Below the pieces are notes generated by a model. It had not been told where the DNA came from. It was given only the letters and a program-made list of their open reading frames with translations, and made no database searches. This document shows, in pieces, positions 24,901 through 36,969 of a stretch of 64,000 nucleotides of DNA (the first letter of the stretch is position 1; every line of letters begins with the position of its first letter). Location of the stretch: positions 1,927,001 through 1,991,000 of the forward strand of contig CP114499.1 of assembly GCA_027186245.1 (NCBI GenBank). The letters run 5' to 3'. Source of the DNA: Coriaria nepalensis (Eukaryota > Streptophyta > Magnoliopsida > Cucurbitales > Coriariaceae). A program made the translations under genes and the position numbers.

Positions 24901-25267
24901 GGGTATAGGTGGCCCACTGGCCACTACCCACATGCTCCTACAGGAGCCTCAAGCATTCGAGCGCATACCGGCATGTGGGGGAGCGCGTGTCGGCACAACC
25001 CCACGTGCCGACCCGGGCACGGCGTGCCGGCACGACCCTGCATGCTGGCCTGGGCATGGCGTGCTAGCATGGAAATTTTGTACCATGTCGTGCCAGTATG
25101 CGGGCCTCTTATCTTGGGCATGGCACAGCCAGACACCTATGCTGAGCCTAGGCACAGCACGGCCAGACACCTGTGTTGGGCCTAGGCACGACACGACACA
25201 AGTCATGCCGTGCCCGTGCTCGTGCCGTACTTTTATCGTGCCATCCCGGCCTATTTTATCACCTCTA
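21924..25267 (-). mobile_element. Complete hAT transposon, 3,344 bp, recently inactive
   Basis: The ends are TAGAGGTGACAATTCGGGCC and, complemented on the right, TAGAGGTGATAAAATAGGCC; the outer 9 bases are identical. Perfect ACTGTAAT duplications flank it. Both subterminal regions are GC-rich with many CGGCACG/CGTGCCG motifs, presumably transposase-binding repeats. A minus-strand transposase gene fills the centre (22476-24459). It sits inside a gypsy-type LTR, so it is younger than that LTR. Shorter relatives are at 5144-5871, 35256-35716 and probably 36970-37485. Confidence 0.93.
22476..24459 (-). pseudogene. hAT transposase with few disabling mutations
   Basis: Begins at ATG 24459 (MDPHHENVFGYYENDI) with an acidic N-terminus and then a BED finger (about residues 55-105: VWNYFEKIY, GVCKVCNKKL, GHLKRHMDKC). 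The transposase core includes NTLDNASANTRVINFLQ, ACHVINLIVKEG and DVRWNSTYTML. The hATC domain is at the end (LAHDVLTIPVSTVALEAAF). One frameshift lies between 23905 and 23732. From 23732 to 22476 a single frame persists, with stops at 23112-23114 (TAG), 22914-22916 (TGA) and 22701-22703 (TGA), two of them at places where the family has tryptophan. It cannot produce a full transposase as it stands. Confidence 0.88.
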
Positions 25268-25275
25268 ACTGTAAT
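25268..25275. repeat. Right 8-bp target site duplication of hAT
   Basis: ACTGTAAT, the exact partner of 21916-21923. Confidence 0.95.
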
Positions 25276-25839
25276 GGAAATTGATATGATTTGAAATTAC
25301 AAGGCAAAAGAAGCAAGAAAGAATGCTAACGGGTTACACTAGTCGTGAATACTAAATCTTTTGAATGATGAATCAAAAAAGAGATTATGTTTTTATGGTG
25401 AAACAAAAGTTGAACATTAGGAATGTTCGGTGAATCACGCAAGTGAAATGCCTACGAAGTGGTAAAATAATCTATTGGAAGATTATTTTCAAACTTTTGG
25501 GCCAAGAGAGAATGATGATGAATCGGTATTTGGTCGTTTGGTGGTCGTTATTCTCTAGTTACTTCCGTGACGGGTCTTATATATAGGCGGAAATGGTATC
25601 CCATTGCTTTCTTCTTTGTAAGTAAAGCCTATTTGCTTTCCTTGGTGAGTAAGGCGAGGAAGTTTCTTGAAAATCTATCTTCAAAGTCGAAATTTATTAT
25701 GTAGTCTCTGAAAATGACTATCTTGGTGGAATGCCCATGGAATTGTAAAGTTGACATTTTCCTTTACCAATTGATCATCGAATTTGCTGAAAACCTCTTA
25801 AACTAGTCAAATAATTACATATTAATTATTAGCCTTACA
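25276..25839 (-). repeat. Continuation of the interrupted gypsy-type LTR
   Basis: Sequence beyond the hAT insertion that would complete the LTR starting at 21625. A TATA-like 'cttatatatagg' is at about 25573 on the plus strand. The proposed end at about 25839 (…ccttaca) is only a guess from the TG/CA rule. No coding content. Confidence 0.35.
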
Positions 25840-28019
25840 TAAAAAAAAAAATTACATATTGTTATTGAGTCTTTTAGTTTATTGAAAAAAAAAAAAAAAA
25901 ACCCTCAGTCGATTTCGATCAAATCCCACTCATCAAAATTTTCGGTTTTAATTGGATGTACAAGCTATTTTGTTTAGTTGCGGGTGAAAACTTTTCACTC
26001 AATTACATTTAGACAATTGACAATTATAGCCAAATTCAGTCACATTTAGGCAATTCACACATTTGAATTTTGTGGTTTTGTTCTAATTGTTGGATTAGAT
26101 ACATTTTCTTTTATGAAAATATGAAAAGGTGGAAGTCTGCTTCCAATTTTCTTTTCTGATACGCACCTCCCTCCACGCTAAACTGAAAAACTGAATCCCT
26201 TAAACTGAACCAACAAAACATTTCATTAAAAGAAGCCCATTTCCCTATGATAAAGAAACTTTTTGGGGCAGAAGGGGATACTCTTGCTCATAGGCTCCTT
26301 GAAACCAAGAGACCCACAAGGGTTACTTTTTCCTCAAATGAACGAGAAAGTCCACCTTCAACTCAAAACAGAAGAGAACTTTCTTTCCGCAATGCAATGT
26401 TGATATCTCAAATAGCAAGCAGTTAAGGATGAGTTCGATCCATCTTTAAGTTCTTCGATTTGTTCAGAAAAGAATTGAGAGACAAAAAAACATCTTTGAT
26501 TATGATTAAAAGGAATAATCTTAATTTGACCAAGATAAAATTTCGGATCATTTGTTGGTGATTACATTTGTAAAACTAAATTTTCTCGTTCTCATTTAAA
26601 AAAAAAAAAAAAGAAAAAAGAAAAAAGGAACGCTTCTAATGAAGTATTAACAAAAATAGCTATATATGATGACTTTATAGGCCGACTGAGATTTTTAACC
26701 CATTTTGGACTCTAATGGGCCCCAATGGGCCTCTCAATGGGCTTAAAACCAAACCAACATCGAGTAATTTTGACCACCAAGAACAAAGAAAAGAAAAATG
26801 ATATGATTAATATATATATCATTCACCAAAGTACCCTTATCTCAGAATCCAACTTCTATAAGAACTCTTAACCCGAGTCATCAAATTACTCAAAATTATT
26901 TGCCAAAAAGAAGAGAAAAGAAAAATGCCTAAATTTCTCTCCTCTCCTCTCCTCTCCTCTCTAACTCTCTATAATTCTGTACGTAGCTAGTTAAAGCTGT
27001 GGTGCTGTAAATTGTAAATCAGGTTATTGGTAATCGGGTAGTGAAAAAGATTCTGAATTGCCCCATTATATGTACGTTCAAAATCAAGAGTTGGATGATC
27101 ATCTACATTCTACAGAAGCAAAGTCAAGATTCTAATTAAGGTTGTTCTGTTCATGTAGGAATGCTTCTAAAAAAGGTTAGCTCCTTCCGGTCTATATTAT
27201 TAGTGACTGGGAAATGATTTTATGTCGGCTAGATCCAATAACCTTTACTTGTGTTACTTGTTAGGATCAATAATAAATTTTCAGAACTCCCATCTGTTTT
27301 ATGCTGGATTCTCTCTTTACACACTTCAACATGCTAAATGATCCTTTTTAAGCTTATCTTTTAATCAATCAATATATATATTAAGTAATCACTTATTAAT
27401 TTATTAATAAATAATAGTATTAAATTTTGTTAAGTCATTAATATTATTTAAAATTTATTATATTATTTTTCTTATATTAATGTGTGAATAAAATATATTT
27501 TATTTTACTCTTATAATAAAATATACTCCAAACTTGATAAGTTGTATAAATATTGAATAATAAAAAGTGATTATATGATTCAAATATTGATCTGAATGAT
27601 TTGAATTAAGTAAAATAATTCAAAAATGAGCTAAAATGCCTCCCAATTCAATATGCCAAACTAGTTTTTCAATATCTGTGGACGGATTCCAAAGTATCTA
27701 ACAAGTTCGTTCGAAGCAACTTCCTACTTCTCAGTCCGTAAAGACTTCCATTGGTCCCAGATTTTCAAGCTCTGATTTTGTTCCCTTTTCTTTTGTTTTT
27801 ACGTCCGTACAAACTCTACCGCGAAACTTGTACGACAACGTTTTAGACACTTGTCCTCTCAGATTTTATTTATTTTATTTTTCCGTTGTCAAGATTCCTG
27901 AGAAAAATTCGTTGTTGCTTTCGTACAAATTTACGTCTCTCCGACACTGTTATCTCTCACGATCGATTCTATTTGTCTTCTCCTTCGTTCTTATGTGTTA
28001 GATTTGGGAGAGGGGAATA
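25840..28019. other. Intergenic region upstream of ALMT gene
   Basis: No supported gene. It contains A-runs at 25883-25899 and about 26599-26630 and a CTCTC pentamer tract at 26936-26961. Very AT-rich DNA lies at 27360-27640. From about 27690 the composition becomes pyrimidine-rich, consistent with the ALMT promoter and 5' leader. Confidence 0.5.
26936..26961. repeat. CTCTC pentamer tandem repeat
   Basis: About five consecutive copies of a ctctc/tcctc pentamer, directly readable. Confidence 0.9.
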
Positions 28020-31000
28020 ATGGCTGCCAAATCGGGTTCGTTCAAAGAATTTCTGTCGGAGAAGAGGGAGAGGCTCCTCCCGATAAAGTTATCTCCGGAG
28101 CTCAGTTTCAACGATGAGAATCGATATGGTTGTCATTTTTGCTGCTCCCTCAGCTCGATTTCTTACACAATTTCGAATTGGATTGATTCCATCCAGGATA
28201 TGGGTTGCAAGATGGTGGAATTAGGTCGATCCGATCCGAGGAAGGTCATTTTCGCGGCGAAGATGGGGTTCGCTCTGATGCTTGTCTCGCTCCTGATTTT
28301 CTTGAAGGAGCCTGATGCGCCGATGAGTCGCTACTCTGTTTGGGGCGTTCTCACTGTCATTGTTGTCTTCGAATTCAGTATAGGTAATTGCTCAATTCGC
28401 CTTTTCAGGTTTTTATTTATAATTTTCTTTTGGTGGGGTCTTCACTTGTTGAATATGATTGTGCTACTTTATTTTTATTGAGAAATGATTGATTTAAAAA
28501 AAAAAATAGTGTGTGTTCACATGAGTTGTTTGTGCCATGAAAGTTTGCATTCTGCTGCATTTACTAAAAGCATACTTTAGTCTTGTAATGATTATGTTTG
28601 TGGGCCATCAACAATGGTTAAGAAGATAGAGTCTATGTTGTATTTTTTTTTTTCTGTCTCTGAAATCTTTATTCAACCTCCCCTGTACACATATATGAAC
28701 TTTTTCCCACTTTATGATTTAAAAAGAAAATGGATTTTATATTTATGGCTTTCCATCTCTTCTTTTTTCCTGCAGGAGCAACCCTTAGCAAAGGATTCAA
28801 TAGATTTCTGGGAACATTTTCAGCCGGTGGGCTTGCTTTGGGGATGGCGGAGTTATCTTCATATGCTGGAGAGTGGTCGCACATATTTGTGATAATCAGT
28901 ATTTTTGTTATAGGTCTTGTTAATGATCTTCCCTGTTTTATGGTCCTTTCATTTTAGGTTACTTGTGATTTTTCTTTTTCATTTTTTGTTTTTCCTTTTC
29001 ACCTAACATCTTATAATGTTGCTGCCAGGATTCTGTGCTACATATATAAAGCTCTATCCCACAATGAAGCCTTATGAATATGGGTTCAGGGTCTTCTTGT
29101 TGACTTACTGTATCGTTATGGTATCTGGTTATAGAACAGGCGAATTCATTCATACGGCTGTGACTCGGTTCTTACTTATTGCACTTGGTGCTAGTGTGGG
29201 TTTGGTAGTAAACATATGTTTTTTCCCCATCTGGGCTGGTGAGGATCTTCATAATTTGGTGGCAAAGAATTTTTCGGGTGTTGCAACATCTCTAGAAGGT
29301 GGATCGTTTATATCATTTCTTTTTCTTAGAATATCTTTTTTGAACTTTTCTTGTTGCAGTACTGATTATTATTATTATTATTTTCCTCTTCACTTATTAA
29401 GGGTGTGTGAGGGACTACCTTAATTGCATCGAATATGCGAGAGTGCCTTCTAAAATTCTTACCTTTGAAGCTTCTGATGATCCTCTCTACAGTGGCTACA
29501 GATCAGCCATAGAATCTAAAAGCCAAGAGGATACTCTGGTAAATTTTATTTTTTTGCACTTTTGCTATCCGACCTTTTAAATAGAAAATTTTTTTTCAAA
29601 TTTTTATTTTTTATTTTTAATTTTTTCAATTTTGGACTTTGTTTCTTTTCTTTTTGAAGATGGGGTTTGCTATATGGGAGCCACCTCATGGTCCTTACAA
29701 GAAGTTACATTACCCATGGAAGAACTATGTTAAATTAAGTGGTGCTTTGAGATATTGTGCCTTTGCTGTTATGGCTTTGCATGGATGCATACTCTCAGAA
29801 ATACAGGTACCCTACGTTGTCCTTATCTCCAACTTTGGCTAAACTGTGTTTGGGCACGGCTTTTATGCATTCACAATAAGAAGGTCCTTTTGGATTTTTC
29901 TTCGATTCCGTTGAAAAGTATGATGTTCCTCTCCTTCTCTCTCAATATGCATTATGCTTCTATATGTAGGGTGTCATTGTCAAAACATATTTGTTTGGTT
30001 TTCAATTATAGGGAAAAGAATAACATGCATTTCAGCCTTTTGTGGTATGTATTATTTCTCTCATGAGCGATGATAGAGATGGTGATGGTGAATCCCATGT
30101 AGTGGATCCTCTGTCTTCTCTCACAAGAGGCATGTGCAACAGACGTATGCAAATGTCTCTCAATTTTTGTTGTACACCATTAAAAGCTCAATCTATGGAT
30201 AAATTTAAGGAAACCAGTCCATGAGTTCATGATATACTACCCTATGAATATAGTTACGGGAACATTTTCATGGATTTCATTGCTTTAATATACAGTAAAG
30301 AATCCATTCATGGAAATCTTTTCATGTTTCATTACCATTTATTTTCCCGACCTTCCTTGGAAAAACTCTATTATTTTCATGTTTCAATGTGTAGGCCCCA
30401 CCTGAAAGAAGACGAATTCTACAAAGTGAGATCGAAAGGGTAGGTACAGAAGGTGCCAAAGTCTTGCGCGTGCTTGGAAACAAAGTGAAAAACATGGAGA
30501 AATTAGGTCCGCTGGACATACTGCATGAAGTAAAAGAAGCTGCAGAGGAATTGCAGAAGAAAGTTGATGCAAAATCATATATTCTCGTTAGATCCGAGGC
30601 CTGGGAAATTGGTAACCGGCCTAAAGAAGTAGAACAACAACCCAAAGTTCTTCATAATTTAAATTATGATGATGAAGATTTCCATGAATTTAAGTCCCAT
30701 AGTGAGACCTTACTTGATGTCAGAGCATTTCCTAAACCAAGAAGACTAGAAGGTGCAAGCAGTTTTCAGATCCGGGTTGGATCACTGCCCGGACGGAATT
30801 CAGTTTTTGCTAGTGGATTGCCTGAAGGAGGAAAAGAAGGAGATGAAGAAGCGTGTAAGACTTATGAAAATGCTAGTGCGTTGTCATTAGCGACCTTTAC
30901 GACTTTATTGATGGAGTTTGTTGCGAGGCTTCAAAATCTTGTTACTTCTTACAAGGAGTTGAGTGAGAGAGCTAATTTTAAAGAACCTGTGAGTTTAGAT

Positions 31001-31111
31001 TCAATGGTAGAGGATGATAGTAATAGGGGTAATGCGTTTTGGAGTAAAATGTGTTGGTGTCTAAATCTTGGGAAAAGGCAGAGGACAGAGAAACGGTTTG
31101 TCCTTGTGTAA
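28020..31111 (+). CDS. Aluminum-activated malate transporter (ALMT) family channel
   Basis: Six exons: 28020-28383, 28776-28913, 29029-29298, 29402-29538, 29660-29806 and 30395-31111, all GT-AG and phase-consistent, giving 590 aa. The N-terminal cytosolic stretch is followed by the ALMT membrane domain (about 75-240), with hydrophobic spans beginning [19 protein letters not shown] and a second near [27 protein letters not shown] and [10 protein letters not shown] are family blocks. The C-terminal half is cytosolic and helical, with the conserved WEP motif ([10 protein letters not shown], about 305-314) and [13 protein letters not shown]. Length and the long C-terminus fit the ALMT4/5/6/9 clade, which are vacuolar malate or chloride channels. 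Tonoplast location and substrate are inferred from family. No disabling change seen. The ATG at 28020 is the first in frame after a stop-rich leader. Confidence 0.95.
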
Positions 31112-32335
31112 TTAAGTTTACAAAAAATACATGTTCTGATTTATAAATGAAAACCACATTTTTCAGACCAAAAATGTGGAGTAGTGAATCCATCCGATAG
31201 ACTTTATAACACTTGCGTTTAGGGAATGGCAGGAAATGGTGAATCTAAATTGGACTTTGGGTCTTAAATTAGATAAAATTGGGTACATCCATGAGAGGGG
31301 GAACAACCCATTAATTACTGATTTCTTAATTTATTGAGAAACTCATTCGAGTCTTTTTAAGATCAAACTAAACGTAAATTCTTTAACTTTTTGATGCTAC
31401 AATAACTACATTTAACTATTAGAAAATTAAATTAGACATAGTTGAACTTTTCGGTTTTTCTATCTACTTACCTCGGAAAAAAGTTAAGTGTCCTACTACC
31501 CTCCCATTTATGACCCGACCCATCCACTTTGGCCTGCATGTTTAGAATTCATTATCCTGGGCAGCTGCGCATCTTCTCTTCGACTCATTAGAACTTTTTC
31601 ATTAAAGTTATGAATTACTATCTGTTACTTTTATTGAAAATGAGAGTTCTCGATCTTTCCAACCATATATGAAGCTTTTTAACTGTCTAAAATTTGCTAT
31701 CTGAAACTTTTAGAATAACACAGTTTAATGTCAAGGCCAAACGTGCCTCACGCTAAAAAGTGTCAAGTGCGCCTAAAAAGTACCTCACGCTCACGCTCAC
31801 ACCACGCATGCATGTGCGAGTGTGAGTCTCAGTCAAACCACAACATTTATTTATTATTACAAATACTCATTATTTATAATCACTTATAAATATTTTAAAA
31901 ACTTTCTTCTTTTTCAATATGAAATGTATTTTTGAAATTATTTTTGAGCTTGAGCTTTTACCTCATTTACACTCTTAACCATTGTTATAAAAAAAATCAA
32001 TATTCACATGTTAGCATGCTAAGTCATTTTAAGAATGAGAGACAACTGTGAATGAACGAGTGAAAATATGTGTGGATAAAGTCAAACACAGCTCTTTGAA
32101 GTTTGAGGGATCAACAATGTTTGACTGATGCAATGTGATTGATATGAGAAGTGGCGGAATCGGAAAAGAAAAAAAAAAGAAAAAAACTTAGCCAAGAGTA
32201 GAATTTTAATTGATAAAAATTTTTAATGACATTTTAGTTTATATATGCAAATAATAACGTCTCATCTTATAAATATAAATAACAAAATAAGAAGTTTGAA
32301 AGTGATACAAATTCATAAATAAATTATCTATCAAA
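31112..32335. other. ALMT 3' flank and spacer
   Basis: The ALMT 3' UTR is expected in the first 100-300 bases. At 31735-31830 there is a small GC-richer patch with repeated 'cctcacgct' phrases, probably transposon-derived. The rest is AT-rich with nothing recognisable. Confidence 0.45.
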
Positions 32336-32339
32336 AGGT

Positions 32340-33660
32340 CATAATTGTATCTTTCACTGAGCATCTCCTATCATGCTATCATTCATCCATCCATCCTCCA
32401 TCTTATTACGCAAATCAGTAAATCAGTCTTGATGATATTAATTACAGGAAATACCCTCTCAGTTGCAGTGACAACTGGTAATACCAAAGCTAACTCAATA
32501 AGTAAATAAACCAAAGACAATGTATTTTCTTGTCTCAACCATCTTCTTAGCAAGACTTCCAAGATCATGAAGATAAAAAATAAAATATTATTACTTTGCA
32601 CATCTAAAATATAAGTATGAAGTTGATCTTCAAGTGTCAAACTGTCACCTCACGAAAAGTCTTGTGGATACAACTTAGTAAGACGCATCGCATGATCAAA
32701 TGCTAAAAATGAGTTTCTTGGATTAAGTCAAGCTATGCCCATAATTAATTCAATATTTGTCTTTGTGAAATGACAATTCAGCTCCTAAATAATCATATAC
32801 AAAATATAACAAAATACTTCCACACGAAAATGATGGAAATAAGTCATTGGTTGTTGCCCCCGCCTTGGTTGCCCTTGAGTCAGAATAATATCTTCCATTA
32901 AATTTGGATTAATATCATCACATCCAGATTCTCTTACATCTCCCAATCTTTTCTTACACACTACTACCAAATCCATAACATTTCCAATCTCTTGATCTTT
33001 TCTTTCCAATGCTTGTGATAAGTCATTTGTAATTCCCATTATAGTTTTTATCAAATCAATAGTAAAGAAAAACTCATATTTTTGCATACCTTTCATTGCA
33101 CTTTTGGCGTAAGCTTTTTTATCTGAAGTTCCACGCTCAAGCATTATATTTTCAAGCACATCCAATACTGGTGACCATATAGATATAAGATGAATAACTG
33201 TAGTGTGAAGCACATCTAGCATTGGTGACCATATAGATATAAGAGGAATAATTATAGTGTGGTCAAGCACATCCCGCACTGATGACCATATAGACATAAG
33301 ACGAATAACTGTGGTAAGATCCCCAACGAGTATCGCCCGGGCATGATAAGCCAGGTTCTTGATTTTGACCTCACCAATTGCTACGTTCTCTAGTCTCGAA
33401 CTCCTTAGTTATATTGTCAAGTTGAGTTTGTTGAAGAGCATCTTACATGAACTTCCTACAATATTCACAATTAGTGATACATGATAAAAAAAAATCACCA
33501 ATTTCTATGTTACTTTTTGCAATAGCTATAAGAGCTAATTGAAGTTTATGAGCAAAACAATGCATATATGTAGTATATGGATTTTCCTTCGGTATGAGTG
33601 ACTTCAAATCATTGAACTCTCCACGCATATTGTTTATCTCATCATATCCTTGACCAATGC
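32340..33660 (-). mobile_element. hAT remnant, ZMYM1-like, with internal triplication
   Basis: Minus-strand fragments contain GQGYDEINNMRGEFNDLKSL and YMHCFAHKLQLALIAIAKSN (within 33443-33660), a middle region at 32785-33297 (SAMKGMQKYEFFFTIDLIK, MGITNDLSQALERKDQEIGN), and a C-terminal hATC-like part at 32383-32640 (LALVLPVVTATERVFPVINI). It belongs to the same subgroup as 3390-5065 but covers the complementary, C-terminal part. The N-terminus is lost at about 33660, where gypsy-leader sequence starts. Frames are broken. Confidence 0.8.
33153..33316. repeat. Three tandem 54-57 bp units within hAT coding DNA
   Basis: The phrase '(g)tgaccatatagatataaga' recurs at 33171, 33225 and 33282, each after a 'caagcacatc'-type phrase. 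In translation it gives three consecutive SIWS...LDVL units where related transposases have one. Confidence 0.85.
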
Positions 33661-33851
33661 TCGTAGAGCGCGTTACTCTCCCTTCATGTAGGGGAGGGAG
33701 GACTCCTCTTCTCCAGTTTCTCCCTTCCCCTTTGTTTCCTCTCATATGCTCTCTCCCACAATTTTCCATTTCACACACTCATCTTGGTCATGTTCTTAAT
33801 CTGTTGGAATTTTGAAAGGGAAGACAATCGTCCCCATAGTCGACACCAAAT
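33661..33851 (-). other. Leader of a Tat-like gypsy element with primer site
   Basis: On the minus strand TTGGTGTCGACTATGGGGAC (about 33830-33849) resembles the TTGGCGCC.TCTGTGGG-type primer site of Tat-group gypsy elements, with changes at CpG positions. A short ATG frame follows before hAT sequence begins. The family call is by primer-site resemblance. Confidence 0.45.
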
Positions 33852-34560
33852 TGTTAGTGCGGATTTTTGTCCACTATGAAGGGCTCCACCATCCAGTATG
33901 TATCCCAAGAACAATACATGCACTCACCAACAAACTGTCGTCGGGGTGGTAGTCAGCCAATCTCACTCTGATGCTCTTGTTAGTTCTATTGAGAGAGAAT
34001 CTGAAGAAAAAAAAAATTATAATATGTGTTTCCTTACGAAATTACGCATTACCTTCTACCCTTGTGCCATTTGGCTTTTATACTTGGTCAAGATAAGGAG
34101 ACTCTGGACAACTTTCCAAATGTCTCTCTCCCATTGCCCATTACTCTGATAACTCTCTCTGCTCTCTGTTGGGTGTCAGCACCTCCCATGGTCTGAAACA
34201 ATAAAGATCTGCTTCTGCTTCCCACTCATGAGCGTCTTAGTAAACAACGGCGTCACCCCAGTCTATCATGTCATGGGCGCCATCTCCACTCATATGTCAA
34301 TTACTTTCCACCTATCCACCCTTTCTATGCATCCAAGCTTATGCCTAAGCTGAGCTAGGAAATACCTAGCCCAACTTTAGCATCATCCGATGTCTCCTTA
34401 TTCTGCTTAGCCCTTGCTAGGCCAACTGATGCCCTCTCGATTTTATTAGACCTCAGTTTCAGCCATCATCTTCCCTTGGTACTCTGTTTCCTTGGGCTCT
34501 GTTGATTTCCACCACTCAGTCTGAGGCTACACATCTAAGGCTGTCCTAAAACTGAACCTA
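33852..34560 (-). repeat. Tat-like gypsy LTR, single copy
   Basis: Starts with plus-strand TGTTAGTGCGG directly beside the primer-site-like sequence, as an LTR should. Moderately GC-rich and non-coding, distinct from the surrounding AT-rich DNA. The outer end is not defined, and no second LTR is seen. Confidence 0.45.
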
Positions 34561-35255
34561 ATATATATTATAGGATGAAAGTCATGTACCAATCAGCCTA
34601 AGAGGTAAAGTTTATGGAGAGAATAGATGAGCATGGACTAATCTAGTTGAGAGTATTTCGTGAAATCTCCCATCTATCTTCTCCAATCAGGCACAGTTGG
34701 AAAATAATATCGTCCAGGACAAGATTGTAGGGATCAAAGGGTGGGCCATTCTTAACTTCAATATCTAAAGAAAACTATAGTTTGAAATTTTATGCAGTTC
34801 TAACAAATAATAGCATATTAGCAGAAAAGTTTTAAATGTAAAAAGTCGTTAATGTGTTTTAATTAACTTTAGTCATAGGAATGTAAAAATTCTTCATAAA
34901 TTAATATATAGCTAAAGCAAAAAGGCTACACTACCTAATGGAGTAGAATACTTAACTGTAATTAAGTTAAATTTGAAAATTTTAATTAATTTAAAATATA
35001 TATATATATGTTGAATGTGGCAGGCATATCTATTATTTATGTAGTGTAGAGAATTCGCAAAATAATAATGGTAGGGCTAACAAGTTGGGAATAAAGTTGG
35101 AATGGTTAAATAAGGGTTTCCATAAAAATTGTGTTTCCATATGATTCCGTGACAGGTAACATTTCTAATACACTTTCTTCTCCAAAGTTATTGGTTAGGT
35201 TCATTGAAAACAAAATTGTTTATCCTTAGTCACCATTTAAAAAAAGTCATACAAT
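34561..35255. other. Unassigned spacer
   Basis: AT-rich, with a (TA) run at 34999-35009. No gene or repeat family recognised. Confidence 0.4.
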
Positions 35256-35716
35256 TAGAGATAGTAAAATAGGTCGGGCCGGCAGGAGCATGCACGACAC
35301 AATCTCTTTGGGCACGTGCCTTGCATGGACCCAAAGGGCCTCCTAGGAATTTTTTTTTTTTTTCGAAAATCATTTCGTATATTGAAATTTTTCGATTAAG
35401 ATAAAATCTTATTTGACGAAATAATATTTTTTTACAGTTTATTTATAATTTTAATTATTAATAATATTAATTTCTAATTTATTAAATAATAATTATTAAG
35501 AACGATTAATAATATATAAATATATATTACAATATTAGTATTTTACTAATTATTTTAAAATTCTTATCTTATTTAAATTTAATTAAAAAAAAAAGAAACA
35601 AGTCTTCAATCCCACAAGTCAGTACAGCATATTTATGACTCGTTATTGCATCTGTATCGTATCGTTCCCAAGCCATGTCTTGCCGAACCGGACCGGCCGG
35701 CACGAATCGCCACCTC
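35256..35716. mobile_element. Non-autonomous hAT derivative, 461 bp
   Basis: The left end TAGAGATAGTAAAATAGG and right end (complement) GAGGTGGCGATTCGTGCC match the termini of the hAT at 21924-25267. The AT-rich core matches 5144-5871 closely ('tttcgattaa', 'aattattaataatattaa', 'tattttactaattatttt'). Flanks are 'catacaat' on the left and 'catacgta' on the right, a possible eroded 8-bp duplication. No coding capacity. Confidence 0.8.
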
Positions 35717-36969
35717 CATACGTAATAGACTCAATTATACTACACAAGAAGGGGTCATTAAGAAAACCATACCAAAAGGTATTAGGAATAATACTTAATA
35801 AGAAAAATTGATCTCGCCATTTATTATGAATTAAATTTAGATTAAAATACAATTATAAAAGAACCTTTTGCTTTTAATGGCAGTCTATGAAGTCGAAACG
35901 TTATTTGATAACGTGTAACTTCTTTTAATGATCTTGCAATCTCTAACTAAGCATATATGATCCCTTTACACCTCAAAAACATTAAACATAAAGTTAATCT
36001 CTAAGGTACCGAGCGCTTCAAATCCCGTTTGTATTATACTTGTTAAAAAAGCTGTACAACCCCCAACCAGCCTCAAATATTTTAGTTGATAAAATTGTAT
36101 TAAAAAAATAAGCTGAGTTATGCTCATTCTCCTTTCTTTCTAGTTAATTAACAATTTAAAACAAGTGGCGTCCATGGATTCTGGACCGAGATATCTTATG
36201 ATTACTAGATGGAGTAATGAAGATCATTTGTTTTAGGTATGAATGATTGAAGAAAGTTAGAAAAGTGATGAAAAGATCTTATAAATAGATTCAATTATTC
36301 TACCTACTGGAAATATGTGGAACTTAGCAATTGGGATCGTCTATTAGAATAATAAGAGTAGAGGAATTAGGTTATTGTGAGGGCATAAAAAATTCAACTT
36401 GGAAAATGGAAAGCCTTAGTGACACCATTAGAGCTAACTTTTTAGTTGGTCACGAATATTTCTTAATTTTTTATTTTCTATTTGCATAAAAACGTCCGAT
36501 TGAATAGTATCTACACTTTTTAAGATAGATAATATTTGAGAGAATTTAAGAACTACACTCTCTTTCAAAATTTATTTTAATAGATAGTCTATTTTTATAA
36601 ATTTTTGTAAACTAGCATTTTTTTTAAATGACTAGAATACCCCTTTCTCCTATATCATCTTCTCTTCTTCTTCCGATGAAAAATGGACCATTGATGCACA
36701 TTAATGAATAGGATTCTCTAACGAACAAGAACTTCTTTGGCTATAAATGTTGCTTGAGTAATCAGAAATTCTCTTATCCCTCTCACATTTAACTCGAACT
36801 TGAGTTCTTAGAAGGAGTCTGAACTCGTTTCCTAAGAATTAGGAAGTGACAGAAACGAAGACAATGATGATGATTACGTTGTCAAACTATATCGTGAGAT
36901 GGCTCAATACATGCTTCTTTGTCGATGTCCTACATAAATATGAAATTTTGTTAATGGAGCTTGACAACA
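35717..36969. other. Unassigned AT-rich spacer
   Basis: No recognisable coding, RNA or repeat signal on either strand. Short open frames lack family resemblance. Confidence 0.4.

Noticed and set aside
24844..25294. Plus-strand open frames rich in histidine, proline and alanine near the hAT right end
   Set aside because: They are translations of GC-rich subterminal repeats (cggcacg motifs), not a gene.
30042..30224. Short plus-strand frame between ALMT exons 5 and 6
   Set aside because: It lies wholly in an intron whose flanking exons join in phase, and has no family resemblance.
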